DNA from: Coniferiporia sulphurascens
Lineage: Eukaryota > Basidiomycota > Agaricomycetes > Hymenochaetales > Hymenochaetaceae
Direction: 5' to 3'
Length of the DNA stretch: 64,000 nucleotides
Assembly: GCA_002794785.1 (NCBI GenBank)
Contig: NBBA01000005.1
Span: forward strand, 620,001 to 684,000
The notes beneath the pieces are model-generated. The model saw only the letters and a program-made list of their open reading frames with translations, was not told where the DNA came from and did not search any database. This document shows positions 33,634-45,313 of the stretch, piece by piece (the first letter of the stretch is position 1; each line of letters starts with the position of its first letter). The position numbers and the translations under genes were made by a program.

Positions 33634-35187
33634 AAAGAAAAAAACACCGGACGCAGCAACTATGCTGATGTAGTTTGATGTATAGAGTATGTATGATCCG
33701 TCAAAGTCGTGCTTTTGTTGTGGCAATACGCCTCTAGTGGAAATCGTCCGGCCTAGATTATAACCTGTGGCAGTGTTGTGTATCCCTGTGGGGATGACAA
33801 GATGCAGATATTCCCAATATGGGAAGGGGAGCCCACAAGCGAGGTCCATTAACACGTAAGACGTGTGCAAAGGTGACCTAATTTTCCAAATCAGGTTATC
33901 ATGAGAGGATTCCCATGGGTCCAGTTAATACTGATCCCTGCGAGATCTCTGCGTCCTTGCGGGACCTGTGGTACCTCAACGTGATGACTTCTGAGCTGTG
34001 CAAAAGTTTGGCGCCAATGCATTCGACCCATCAACTTCGAGAATCGAGAGTTTGCATCGGAAAAATCGCGTACCGTTTCCTAGTAGTATCATGTGGGAGA
34101 CTGGGAGCGCTCGGCGATATGATTCTGATATAACGTTGCCGACATGGATTTCTACCAAACTGGGCTGCCAGCCATTGGCAATTGGGGTACAAGTCGATGT
34201 TGAGAAGGCGGCTCTTAGTGTTCATTGCCTCAGCGGGAGACACGGGGACCAAAGCTCCTTAGTTTGCTTGGTTCGAAGCTCCGCTTCTCTGTATTATTAG
34301 AACCTTACTAACTTTCACTCGAGCTCCTCCGAAGGGGACTGTAAATGGACGAACAAACAGACATTCTTATTACTGAAAGCTAGATGAGGTTGATACTGAC
34401 CCATCTCTCATCTCTCACACGACAACAGACCTATCTAGACCTACGTAGACCCTGCTTATGTAACCCCAAGGGATTTTGTGATGGATTATGTGATATGTTT
34501 TACGTGTGAGCTTCGCTCTACAAAAGGACTATCACTTTTTAAGGAGCCTTTTCCGCAGGAATGCTCTGTTATGATCATGATTCTATCGAAACCAGTGACT
34601 GCGACACTGTTAGGTTCACCATCTTGAATCTGCCGGTCGTTCAAGTTTAAGTACGAAAATATCGTTATCTGGCTGGCCGGTACGACTGTTGAACGTGCTC
34701 TTGGTACTCGTAGCCTCAGCGACAGAACAGAACATAGAAGGTCTTCGAAGTGTATTCTCACCATGCATGCTTCTTGATCGCTGTAGTATGTTGCTAGATT
34801 CCTGCTAACCCCCGCATCCGTTTACTAAAAACAAACGTCGCGATCGTCTAACTATCGCTTAGTACATTTCAGTCATATTACGTCTTAGTTGACACATACC
34901 GTCACATGGCCATTTATTTCGGTTTATAGCGCATGGAGCGTGAAAACTTCCATCATCGTTTCCTCATCCCAACATAAAATTTAAACGCTCAATGCACGGC
35001 GCGTTTCTTCTTATTTGACTTGAAGCGGAAGGTCGATGCTTCTCCGTTTCAAGTTTATTTTTGCCACATCAGGGCTACTGTACCGGGTCTTACTCTCTGG
35101 GACACGGTTTCATACTTCATGCCGGATAGGAGCATTTATGAAGTAGACCGGTCCGGTAAATTCCTTAAGGACCTGGTAACTGGAAAA
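33634..35187. other. Spacer between DUF6533 genes D and E
   Basis: About 1.55 kb. The segment 33950-34340 recurs at 37250-37560 plus 37840-37915, and 34440-35180 resembles 31010-31840, so these are duplicated upstream regions. The TATA-like site before gene E (about 35137, TTTATGAAG) is degraded. No coding region is recognised. Confidence 0.55.
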
Positions 35188-36957
35188 ATGAGCTCTGTCT
35201 CCTACGCAAACGGCGTGGAACTCTTGTATGTGTCTAAAGTTTTTACGTGAGGCTTTTGGACTTACTCAGCGTCTCTGCAGGACCATTGCAAAACAGTATG
35301 CAGTCGCTAGCTGGAGTGAGCCCACCATGCACACATTCTTGGGCGATATTATATTATTAAGCATTTTCAGCCCTCGCTCTTTATGAGTTTATAATTACGT
35401 TCGGGCAAGAGGTTGAAGGTATTTGGTGCCGCAAATTCACCTTTCCGACCGTTTTGTGGTTCTTTGTGAGCCGTTAAATCGCTTTTCGGTACATCCCCTA
35501 ACGTTGAGTTTAGAATCGCTACATAGTACAAATATCCCTATTTCCAACTATTATTGGTATTCTTTATGTATTTGGGGAAACAAGAAAGAGTCTGACGAAG
35601 CACTAGCCTTTTTTTTACGACTTACAGACGAAGTGAGTCAACAATAATTCCCGGTCTGCTGCTGGCTTAGACTTTGAAATTTTTAGCAGTGAGCGGACTT
35701 CCAGAGCCGAGAAGCCCACTTCTTATACTATTTACCAATGCAGATGTCTACGTTTTGTGAAGTTTCCGGGAGTAATGCAAATAATTGTCAACATTTCGTC
35801 TGGTATAACACTTTCTCTCCGTACTTTCGCCCTTTATGAGCGGGAATGGGTCAGTCTACGTCATTCATCCATTATAGGTGAACGCTCACACTGATACGAT
35901 GTTACAGTGGACATTATGGTTGCTTATTCCCTCACTCCTGGCCGAGATTGCTGTAGAAAGCGTAAATAATTCGTTTATTTGCCGGAGTATATGTCCACTG
36001 AAACCGTTAAAAGTGGGCAGTTGCAGGGGGTGTTCCAGCTATTCTTCCAAAGGGTAAGTCGAGACAGTGAACAAGTTCACAACGTTTCTTTGACGTTGGT
36101 TTGGCCAAGGTCAAGTCGGGTGTATCCTATCGGGAAAACCAGAACAGTAGGCAAATCGTTTTGCTGCCAAATAAAGTTGAATAATCACACCTTGTTTACT
36201 CAGAGGAGATCGTGGGTTACCTCCGAAATATCTTCTCCATCAACTTTTAATCCGCAGTCACATATATAGGCTTCGCGGCCTTCTGGATAGGGCAGCTTTA
36301 TTTTCCAACCCTTATTTTTGTCATGACCATCGCCAGGGCTTTACACATGCGCAGGGTAGGCCACCTGAAAGATGGGCTACTCCAGATAATGTTCCGGGAT
36401 GGTGAGATTTGTTTATCTTCGTGTACTTAGGAAACGTCAGAGCTGATTTACTTCTTATCTAAAGGAATCCTTTATTTCTTGTAGGCTCTATCTTTTGCTT
36501 GATGCTGCCAATATTCCCCGCCTTATATTACTTGAAGTATAATTTTCCTCGCGAATTTCACGAATGTCCTGAGCTTTGCTGTAAGTTCTGATGTGTGTGC
36601 CTCGTGCCCTATACTCTACAACGTAATACTAATTGATACCTTGAAGGTCCTCCCCGTGCGTCCGGTAATTTTCTCTGGGATTTACGAACCTGACATGCAT
36701 TTCAGGGGGAGGCCAAACCCATCAATGCGCCATTCTCAAACGTCATCACGTCCCTGATGATTTGCCGACTGACACTCAATCTACGTGTTAGACTTGTCTT
36801 AGACGTTGAGCAGAGCAATCAGCCATACTTGACCTTACGCTTCAAAACGCCCGACCTTGATGTATCCGTCTCTAGATCTCCAGGAATACTGGCCGACGAT
36901 GGGGATCAGGCGCTGTCAATTGAGCTCAGCACATTCAGCGCTCATGGTTCTATTTAA
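35188..36957 (+). CDS. DUF6533 multi-pass membrane protein, copy E
   Basis: The best-resolved copy. Early exons 35188-35225, 35281-35315, 35371-35465, 35514-35556, 35601-35632, a proposed 2-nt exon 35687-35688, then 35744-35849, 35908-35961, 36014-36053 and 36110-36146 all join in phase. They give MSSVSYANGVELL, ALYEFIITFGQEVEGIW, NRYIVQISLFPTIIG, ALAFFLRLTDE, QCLRFVKFPGVMQIIVNI, LRTFALYERE, WTLWLLIPSLLAEIAVES, WAVAGGVPAILPKG and QVGCILSGKPEQ. Later exons include FWIGQLYFPTLIFVMTIAR, LLQIMFRDG, ILYF..IIFLANF and NVITSLMICRLTLNLRV. It ends SAHGSI at 36957. The boundaries between 36200 and 36270 remain uncertain. A membrane protein of unknown function. Confidence 0.82.
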
Positions 36958-38158
36958 AAATACTCCAGGCGCAGCAACTTTGGTGTTGCAGTTTAATGTG
37001 CAGAGATGTAATGGCTTATGAATCATTGTGTTTACAAAGGTTGAACAGTCTGCCAAATAGTATTCGGACACGATCAAGGTAAGACTTGCCAGCATCTGTC
37101 TGCAAAGTTTGCGGTGAGCACCACTACTTTCGCCTTTACGCTCGGGAGTACAGTAGTAACAGTTCTACTATGATTCCTCTGTGCTCCCGTTATGGCAACA
37201 CGCCCCTAATGATACTAATTGCCCGGCCAAGCCGCAAGATGGCGTAATAGGCTAGAAGTTGTGGTACCTTCACGTGACGGCTTCTGGGGTATACTTAAAT
37301 CTGGCGCCGCTGTCTTCGACCCGACAACTTCGGGAATCAAGAGTTTGCATCAGAAAAACAGCGCACTGTTTCCTAAAATGTGGGTGACCGGGAGCGCTCG
37401 GTGTTGGCTGCATTCTGCTATAACGCGCTCAAGTTGCCAACATGGATTTTTACCAAATTGGGCTGCCAGTCATTGGCAATCGGGGTACAGGTCACGGATG
37501 AGAAGGCGGCTTTTGGTGTTCATTGCCTCAGCGGAAGACACGGGGGCCGTTGACTAAAGCTCCTATGTTTGAACCTATTAAATAAATATAACGAACAATA
37601 CAAAAATAGACATGGTCATATGAACAACCACCTTACTAAGTGAACGATAACGCAACGATAACACCATACGATATAGGAGCTAGATAGTTATAGTAATACT
37701 AGCCCACGGAATGTGTATATAAGGGGAGCTGGTCTCACCCTAGAAATACATCAGTTTACGCTGATAACCCATCTTTCCTGAACACCACCACTGCACCTCA
37801 TCGTCTACCACAACGTGTGTAGATTTTAAGAGAACCTTGACTCGAAGCTCCGCTTTTCTGTATTATTAGAACCTTACTAATTTTCACTCGAGCTCCTCCG
37901 AAGGGGACTGGCAATGGACAAACTAACAGACATTCTTATTACTGAAAGCTGGAGGAGATTGAGTCTAGGCCACCTCTTTCATCTCTGACACCCGGTGTAT
38001 TGGTTTCAGAGGCAACCCTCTATGCAGTATGTATCTTTCCGTTCGACCATGATGCACTGGCAGAGAGACGCCACATCTCTCGTGCCAACCGCATCAACGC
38101 CGCAGCGCTGGATGCTAGTGACTCGGGAATAGCGTCATATCTCGTGCCGATTGGGGCC
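36958..38158. other. Spacer between DUF6533 genes E and F, holding a solo LTR
   Basis: Upstream-type duplicated sequence (37250-37560 like 33950-34310) split by a Copia2 solo LTR. No coding region is recognised. Confidence 0.55.
37576..37831 (+). repeat. Solo LTR of Copia2, target duplication GAACC
   Basis: About 256 nt, TATTAAATAAATATAACG to GATTTTAAGA, flanked by GAACC at 37571-37575 and 37832-37836. The paralogous unfilled site lies in the D-E spacer near 34300. Confidence 0.92.
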
Positions 38159-38165
38159 TATAAGG
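38159..38165 (+). promoter_or_regulatory. TATA-like box of DUF6533 gene F
   Basis: TATAAGG 49 nt upstream of the ATG at 38214, within the conserved GGCCTATAAGG context. Confidence 0.4.
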
Positions 38166-39324
38166 GACGGCTTGGTCTGGTCGTCCCTTTCCCTGGTAGT
38201 CCGGCTTAACCGAATGAGCTTCCCGACCCACGCAGACGGTGTACGGCTCTTGTATGCGTCTATAATTTACTGAGCAGTGTTACTATTCAAACGCCTTTCC
38301 AGGATCATTGCGAAGCAATATGCGGCTGCTACTTGGGGTGAGTTCATATGCGCGTCCCTCTGGCAGTATTGTAAACTAAATGTCTTTTTAGCCCTCGCTC
38401 TCTATGAGTTCATAATTACATTCGACAGAGAGTTTGAAGGGATTTGGCGTCGTAAATTCACTTTCGTGACCGTCCTATGGTTCTTTGTGAGTCGTAAATC
38501 CCCCTTTATCAAGGATTTCGCTAACACTGCGACTAGAATCGGTATACTGTGCAACTTGCCCTATTCCCGACAATTACTTGTACCATTCCATCTTCTAAAA
38601 TAAATAAAAATCCTTGTTGATGAAGCAACTAGCTTTTTTCTTGCGACTCTCACACGAAGTAAGTTATTATCAAATCCCTAACCTATCAATGCCTTATAAT
38701 TCGTGGATTACAGCAGTAAGCGGACTGCAAAAGGTGCATGACCACTTTCTTGCCTCACTGACTGGCTGCAGATGTCTACACTTCGTAAAATTTCCAGGGG
38801 TGATTCAAATTATAGCCAATATTTCGTCCGGAGTAACGCTTTCTCTTCGTACCTTTGCTCTTTATGGACGTGCCTGGGTCAGTTCATGCCGTTTTCCCAT
38901 CATAACTTGACACTTATAATGACACAATGGCGTAGTGGACTTTATACGTACTCATCCCTTCACTCTTGGCGGAGATTGCCATAGAGAGTGTAAGTATTTC
39001 TTCAGCATGAGGAAGCTTAATTCTGATACCATTAAAAGTGGGCAGTTGCGGGAGGAGCCCCAGCCAATCTTCCAAAGGGTGGGTTATGTTCTGTATGAAG
39101 TCCCGGCACAATTCTGATGTGCAAGCGCCAAGGTCAAGCGGGCTGCATCCTATCGGGCAACACGTTAAGAGTTTCCCTTCTTATCTATGAACAAAGTGAC
39201 TTAATTCCTTCTTACTCTTCTAGAGGAAATCGTGGGTTGACTTCCAGATGCTCCTGTTGTTGATTTTAATTGACGGTCACTCTTTCAGGCTTCGCATTTC
39301 TGTGGATAGGACAGCTTTATTTTC

Positions 39325-39582
39325 TCTTAAAATCTACGCACGTTGTGGTAGACGATGAGGTGCAGTGGTGAAGTTGAGGCAAAGGTGGGTTATCAGCATA
39401 AACCGATGTATTTCTAGGGCGAGACCAGCTCCCCTTATATACATGTTCCGTGGGCTAGTACTACTATAACTATCTAGCTCCTATATCATATGGCGTTATC
39501 GTTGCGTTATCGTTCACTTAGTAAGATGGTTGTTCATATGACCACGTACTATATTTATATCGTTCATTATATTTATTTAATA
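39325..39582 (-). repeat. Copia2 3' LTR
   Basis: Read on the coding strand it begins TATTAAATAAATATAACG and ends GATTTTAAGA, without the usual TG and CA ends. It follows the polypurine tract directly. Confidence 0.93.
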
Positions 39583-39597
39583 CTCCCCTTCAAACTT
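39583..39597 (-). promoter_or_regulatory. Copia2 polypurine tract
   Basis: On the minus strand AAGTTTGAAGGGGAG stands immediately before the 3' LTR, the expected position of the plus-strand DNA primer. Confidence 0.7.
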
Positions 39598-39778
39598 TTA
39601 CTAGGCGGAGTAGACTCGTAAAACGTTTGATTAATTCTATCATTAGCGCTTTTGTCATAATATCAGCCTTTTGCTGTCCAGTTGGAATATATGAAACTGA
39701 TATGGTTTCATTTTCAATATAATCTCATAAGAAATCTTTTCTTATGTCAATATGTTTCGTTCTTTGCGTATATTTTTA
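39598..39778 (-). pseudogene. Copia2 RNase H C-terminal remnant
   Basis: Encodes RTKHIDIRKDF and YIPTGQQKADIMTKAL, the standard C-terminal end of Copia RNase H. A TGA near 39730 replaces the Arg codon of the FxRDYIE pattern. It is separated from the rest of RNase H by the nested LTRs, and about 100 residues are lost. Confidence 0.85.
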
Positions 39779-39889
39779 TTAAATAAATATAACGAACGAT
39801 ATAAATATAGTACGTGGTCATATGAACAACCACCTTACTAAGTGAACAATAACGCAATGATAACGCCATAGGATATAGGAGCTAGATAG
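39779..39889 (+). repeat. Copia2 LTR fragment nested inside Copia2
   Basis: 111 nt of LTR start (TTAAATAAATATAACGAACG..AGCTAGATAG) in the orientation opposite to the host element, cut off by LTR1 copy 7. Confidence 0.8.
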
Positions 39890-40334
39890 TGTTAAGCTCA
39901 ATGGTTACGTGGTGATCGACACTGGGGCTTCCAGATCGTCGGAACTGATGGTACGGCAACGGGGCTTCCTAGATGTCATAAGTCGAGGGTGATCGTCGAT
40001 GGGGCCTCCTGATCGGCGATGTGGATGCGGTAGGCTTCTTATGGTGAGTCGGGTTACGACGAAGCGACTAATGGCCAAGTGGCACACAGTAGACTGGTGG
40101 TAGCAGATAATGGGCTTGTATGAACAAAGAGCACAAGCTTAAGGCTTGTGCTACTGAAGTTACATGCTTATATGCTACTCTATGTGTTTGCTACTGTAGG
40201 GTCGTGTATCAGGTCGTTTACATGGCTATGGAAGGTCATGGAAACCCAAGGAATGGTCTTGGTAATACAAGTGAACGTATCAGTAAGCAGAGCACATCAT
40301 GATGGTGCAATAAGGCATCATCATGGCGTCTTAT
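39890..40334 (+). repeat. LTR1 copy 7, 5' head only
   Basis: 445 nt from TGTTAAGCTCAATGG to ATGGCGTCTTAT; the last about 115 nt are missing, where copy 8 begins. Confidence 0.85.
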
Positions 40335-40893
40335 TGTTACAATTTTCCTTTACTTTCCCTTAGGCGCTGACTCACTTCTTCTTCGTCATCATCAGTCAGC
40401 GCAACTCCCCCATTTCTCTCCCTTACTCATCCTTATTCGCCTTACGCCATAAGACGCCATGAGGATGCCTTATTGCACCATCATGATGTGCTTTGCTTAC
40501 TGATACATTCACTTGTATTACCAAGACCATTCCTTGGGTTTCCATGACCTTCCATAGCCATGTAAACGACCTGATACACGACCCTACAGTAGCAAACACA
40601 TAGAGTAGCATATAAGCATGTAACTTCAGTAGCACAAGCCCTAAGCTTGTGCTCTTTGTTCATACAAGCCCATTATCTGCTACCACCAGTCTACTGTGTG
40701 CCACTTGGCCATTAGTCGCTTCATTGTAACCCGACTCACTATAAGAAGCCTACCGCGTCCACATCGCCAATCAGGAGGCCCCATTGACGATCACCCTCGA
40801 CTTACGACATCTAGGAAGCCCCATTGCCGTACCATCAGTTCCGACGATCTGGAAGCCCCGACGTCGATCACCGCGTAACCGTTGAGCTTAACA
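40335..40893 (-). repeat. LTR1 copy 8, full length, reverse
   Basis: 559 nt from TGTTACAATTTTCC to GAGCTTAACA. No target duplication (left CTTAT, right AATCG). Confidence 0.85.
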
Positions 40894-43800
40894 AATCGTT
40901 TGTTCCTTTTAAATATTTAAAGCAGTGTTTTACTGCATTATAATGTTCAATGCTAGGTTTATTTAAATATCTAGCAAATTGACCTGTTGCGAATGATATG
41001 TCAGGTCTCGTACAATCTGCTGCATATCGTAATGCTCCAACCATATTCATATATGGTATTTGATTCATGAAGTTTAATTCTTCATTAGTTGGGTTTTCGA
41101 GTGATTTTAACACTTGACCAGGTGTCATTGGTGTTCGTACTGTTGCAGCGTCTTTTAATTTATATTTTTCTATTATATTATCAATATAATGTTTTTGTCT
41201 TAATTTTATAATTCTTTCATCTCGGTTTCTTTCAATTTCAATGCCGAGTAACCAATGTATATCGTTTCTGTCAGTAAATTTTACATGTTTTCCTATTTCA
41301 TCTTTAAAGGCTTTTATTATTAATAGATTTAAGCCACATATCATTATGTCATCAACATGTATGAAAAGTATTAGAATTGTTTTTCCTTTTACTTTTCTTA
41401 GGAATACTGTGTTATCTTGGACTGCTCATGTTAGTCCTATTCCAATTAGTATTTCAGATAATTTTTTATACCATCGTCTGCCTGCTTGTTTTAATCCGTA
41501 TAAGGCTTTATTTAATTTTAAAACTTGTCCAGGTTTTATTATGATTAAATTTCCTGGTGGTGGTTTTATGTATATATTTTCGTCTTTTTCTAATTCACCA
41601 TATAAGTAAGCTGATTTTATATTGATTTGGTGAATTTCATAATTGTTTGTTGCACTCCAACTTAATATAGTTCTTACTGTGGCTAATCGTGCCACTGGAG
41701 CGAATGTATCGTTTGAGTAGTAGTCTATGCCTTCTTTCTGGGCAAATCCTTGAACTACTAGTCTTGCTTTGTAACGTTCAATTTCTCTGTTTGCTAATCT
41801 TTTTGTTTTGTAAACAAATCTTGTTCCGATTATATTTGCTTCTTTTGGTGGATCAATGATTTTCCATGTGGATCTTTCAATTAACGTTTTTATTTCTTCT
41901 TTCATTGCCGTGATCCACTGATTTGCGTCAATTCTATTGATTGCTTGTTGATATGAATTAGGATCACCTATTAATTCCGTATTGAATTGATTGAATTCCG
42001 TAAGATAAGCAACTGTATTTTGTTCGTCAAAGTTTAGACCTAATGATCGTTTCGTTGGTTTAATGGTTCTTATTGGTCTTTCATTTGTTAATTCTTTTAT
42101 TTGCTCATTTTGTTTTTGTGTTTTATTCTCCCCTTCAATTTTAGATGGAGGAGAATCTAAAAATTGTAAGTTTCATTCGACTGTAATTTTTCTATTGTGA
42201 TAGGTTCTATGACCTTTACTTTCTTCGTCAAATCCTAACCATTGTGCATATATTCCTTTTGGTTGTAATTTGTTTACGTCTTCTTGTTTTAATATGCAAT
42301 ATTGGCTGAATTCTTTTAAATCGTCTATGTTGTAATTTTCGTTGTATCGTTTAAAATATGGTGTTTTAAAATCAATAGCGCTCTTTGGCGTTCTATTGTA
42401 AATGTAAGTACTGTATTTTACAGCTTCTCCCCATAAACTTGGAGGTAATTTTGCTTGTAGCAGATTTACTCGTGTATTATTTAAAATCGTTTGATGTGTT
42501 CGTTCTGCTACTCCGTTTTGTTGTGGTGTATCGTGAACAGTCAGCTTTCGTATTGTTCCATATTTTTCTAAATATTCAGTGAATTGTTTACTTAAAAACA
42601 CTGCGTTGTTATCACTTTGTAATATTTTTATTTTTATATTAAATTGTGTATTGAGCATAGTAGCCCAAGTTGTATAAGCATTTAAGCCCTCGTCTTTTGT
42701 TTTTAATAAAATCATTTTTATCCATCTTGTAGTGTCATCTACAAGTGTTAGAAGATATTTATATCCTCCAATAGCATGTGTGGATGCTGGACCCCATATG
42801 TCCATATGTATGTGATCGCCAAATTTTTCAGCTAACTTTGAAATACGTAACTTTGGGATTTGCATTCTTTTTATATTTGCTTCTAGGCAAATTTGGCATT
42901 GAGTTTCGTCGTAGTTTGAAATTTTGTTATTTGTAATTTGATCTTCTTTTAATAATCGTTTTATGTAAGCATAACTTATATGCCCGAGTTTTTTGTGAAG
43001 TTCAAATAATGTTACATTTTTTGTAGCCACTTGTACATCATTGTTAAATATACTATACAATCCATTTTTATTTATGATTTTTCCGCATAAAGATCCATTA
43101 GGATACTTTATTGTACATTCGTTTTCTTTATAAATAAATTCGTAGCCGTCTTGACATAGAAGTCCTTGAGATACTAATGTCATATTCATCTTAGGATTGT
43201 AGTATATGTTTGATAATATTATGACACTTACCGAGTGTCCGTTGGGGATGTAAAGCTTAAGATCCCCTACTATGTTTGCCATAAATGTTGTTTTATTTGC
43301 GGCCATTATTGTAATTGCGTCGGTTTTGTATTTATTTCGTAATCGATTTAGATATGGTGTTAAGTGTATTGTTGCACCAGTATCAATTATATCCATTGAA
43401 GAATAAACATTATTAGCAAATTCTTTTGTTGTAATAGCGTTAATGCTTACGTCCAAGTTATTATCATCCACGTCTTCCATTGCACTATCGTGATTTCCTA
43501 TAGCGTCAAGGAAATCGTTATATGAATATATTGGGAATTCTCCCATGTCGAAGTCGTTGTCATCGACTTCGGTTATGAAGGCACTGATTTCGCCATGGCC
43601 GATTACGGCGCTTAACTCGATTCGAGAGCTCGATGCAACGTTTGTTGCTGCTGCTGATGCTGTGGTATGTTTAGCCTGGGCCGCACTTGCCCCAGTCGTT
43701 GTTGGTGCCGCTGATGCACCCGTTTCCTTCCCTTTTCCTTTGTCATCGTTCACGTCCTCTTTTTTCTTCTGAGCTGCCTTCATCCATTCCATTTTTGGCG

Positions 43801-44290
43801 CCCAGCAGTCTCGACTAAAGTGCCCTAGCTTGTTACAATTATAGCACTTAATGACGTGTGATTGTTGGTTAGGGGAATATCCCCCTCGTCCTCGTCCTCG
43901 TATGTATCCTCCACAGCCCCTATAGCCATGACCTCGTGGCTGTACTCCACGGCTGTTACCGCGTCCGCAGCCCCTAAAATAGGGGTGGTTCCGCTCATCC
44001 TTGGGCAGGTGGTTAGCCGCCACTCCTGTTCTCTGGTGATTTTTATGCCACCCCTCGAAGGCGTTTCTCAGTGCCGTTAATAAGAATTAAGCGGTTAGTT
44101 CAATTTCATCTTTGTCTGGGTTCGTTTCATTAATTGTTTTAATATATAACTCACTCTGCGTGAGTACGTATTGATATTGTTCAGGCGTTGCCCACGTAAT
44201 AGCCGATATGTATGTCGACTCTGAAACTTTTACCCCTTGGGCTATGAGTTCCTCGTATTTATTGCTGAGGTTATTGAGCGTTCCATCGAA
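40894..44290 (-). pseudogene. Copia2 pol: zinc knuckle, protease, integrase, reverse transcriptase, RNase H start
   Basis: On the minus strand: a Gly/Arg-rich stretch, the CCHC knuckle CYNCNKLGHFSRDC (near 43840), the protease motif IDTGATIHLT (near 43385), the pre-integrase finger (LHKKLGHISY..CQICLEA), the integrase core (MDIWGPAS, LQSDNNAVF, NGVAERTHQT), reverse transcriptase (RFVYKTKR, NIKSAYLYGEL, IHVDDIMICG) and the start of RNase H (ALRYAADCTRPDISF, HCFKYLKGT). The frame is broken by TAA at 44087-44089 and by TGA at 42173 and 41426. Each stop fits a C-to-T change at a CAA or CGA codon. The copy is otherwise well preserved and noticeably A+T-rich in codon use compared with the host genes. 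Confidence 0.92.
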
Positions 44291-45280
44291 ATGGCTGACA
44301 TGACCTCAGATATCAAAAAGGGCAGCCTCGTTAAAGCCCTTTGTAATTGTTGTCTGGATGTTATATCGTCCGTCAAGCGCTTTGAGTAGCGCTGGAATAT
44401 CTTTAGAGTAATTAAGATAATAAGCCAATATTTTGTCAGGCATAGTGCACATAATGCCATTATATAAAGCGCTTGATATACCAGCCTCTCCAGTTCCTGG
44501 GGAGTTAATGAGCAGGTTACCGTAACCTGCACTCTCGATTGCACTTCGGACTCTGTAGTTCCAGAGTTTGTAGTTTCGGTGCCCATCGAGTTTCTCAATT
44601 CTGTCAAAGAATTTCTGGAGTTCTGCGAGTTTAGTTGCCATACTCGGTTCATCTTCCTCAGTATCGTTAGCATCAGAGTCGTCAGGATCAGATGGTTCTG
44701 ATGGCTCACGTGATGGGTTATTTTTGGATTCTTCGGAGTTTTCTTCTTCGTTATCTTCTTTTTTATCGTTGTCTTCTTTTTTATCACTTTCTTCTTCTGG
44801 CTTAATATAAGGATTGTCAATTTTAAATTGTTCTTTTTCAGTTGGGTCTGATATGCCCAAATATGTACTGATTCTGTATCTGATTTCGGATGATTTTCCT
44901 TGATCTGATATTCCTAAATCTTTAGCGTGATTCGTTAGTTCCATTTTATAGTCAGTTTTTATTTTTAACTTTTCATCTTTGTTGGAATTATCATACCTGT
45001 TAATTCGATCTTGTATTTGTTGTTCCGTTCCGTTAATAGGTATTTGTCTTAGGTTACATTGAATTATTAAATCAACTAACCTTTTGCTATCTTTAGCTTT
45101 TTGAATTTTTTCTTTGAGTTCTTTGATAGTAGATGACTGTGTATATGTTATTTTTAGTTCGTTAGCAATTATTCGTAATCCTGATAATTTTTGTAAACAT
45201 GTTTGCTCACAAGTGTTTGGTTTCTGTCCATCAGACATTGTTTCATTTTTTGTATGAGGATGTATAATTTCGTTAATCAT
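44291..45280 (-). pseudogene. Copia2 gag
   Basis: Frame from Met at 45280 to a TGA at 44306 (LFDI then stop; the same frame continues GHVSHFDG, so the stop was probably CGA). Two N-terminal segments (ELKITYTQSSTIKELKEKIQ and NHAKDLGISDQGKSSEIRYR) look like SAP-type helix-turn-helix motifs. An acidic Glu/Asp/Ser linker follows, then the Copia gag pattern EKLDGHRNYKLWNYRVRSAI. Gag packages the element RNA. Confidence 0.85.
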
Positions 45281-45300
45281 TTCGTTAGTTATTAGAGTCA

Positions 45301-45313
45301 AGGCTCATAACCT
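45301..45313 (-). promoter_or_regulatory. Copia2 primer-binding site
   Basis: Minus strand GGTTATGAGCCTT directly after the 5' LTR, identical over 13 nt to the Copia1 site and complementary to the initiator tRNA-Met anticodon arm. Confidence 0.75.

Noticed and set aside
33915..34310. Open frames of 70-100 codons in DUF6533 spacers
   Set aside because: The sequence is duplicated at 37250-37560 with frame-changing differences, so it behaves as non-coding spacer.
45281..45301. A Copia2 gag start at 45301
   Set aside because: That codon is not ATG and overlaps the primer-binding site; the first ATG in frame is at 45280.
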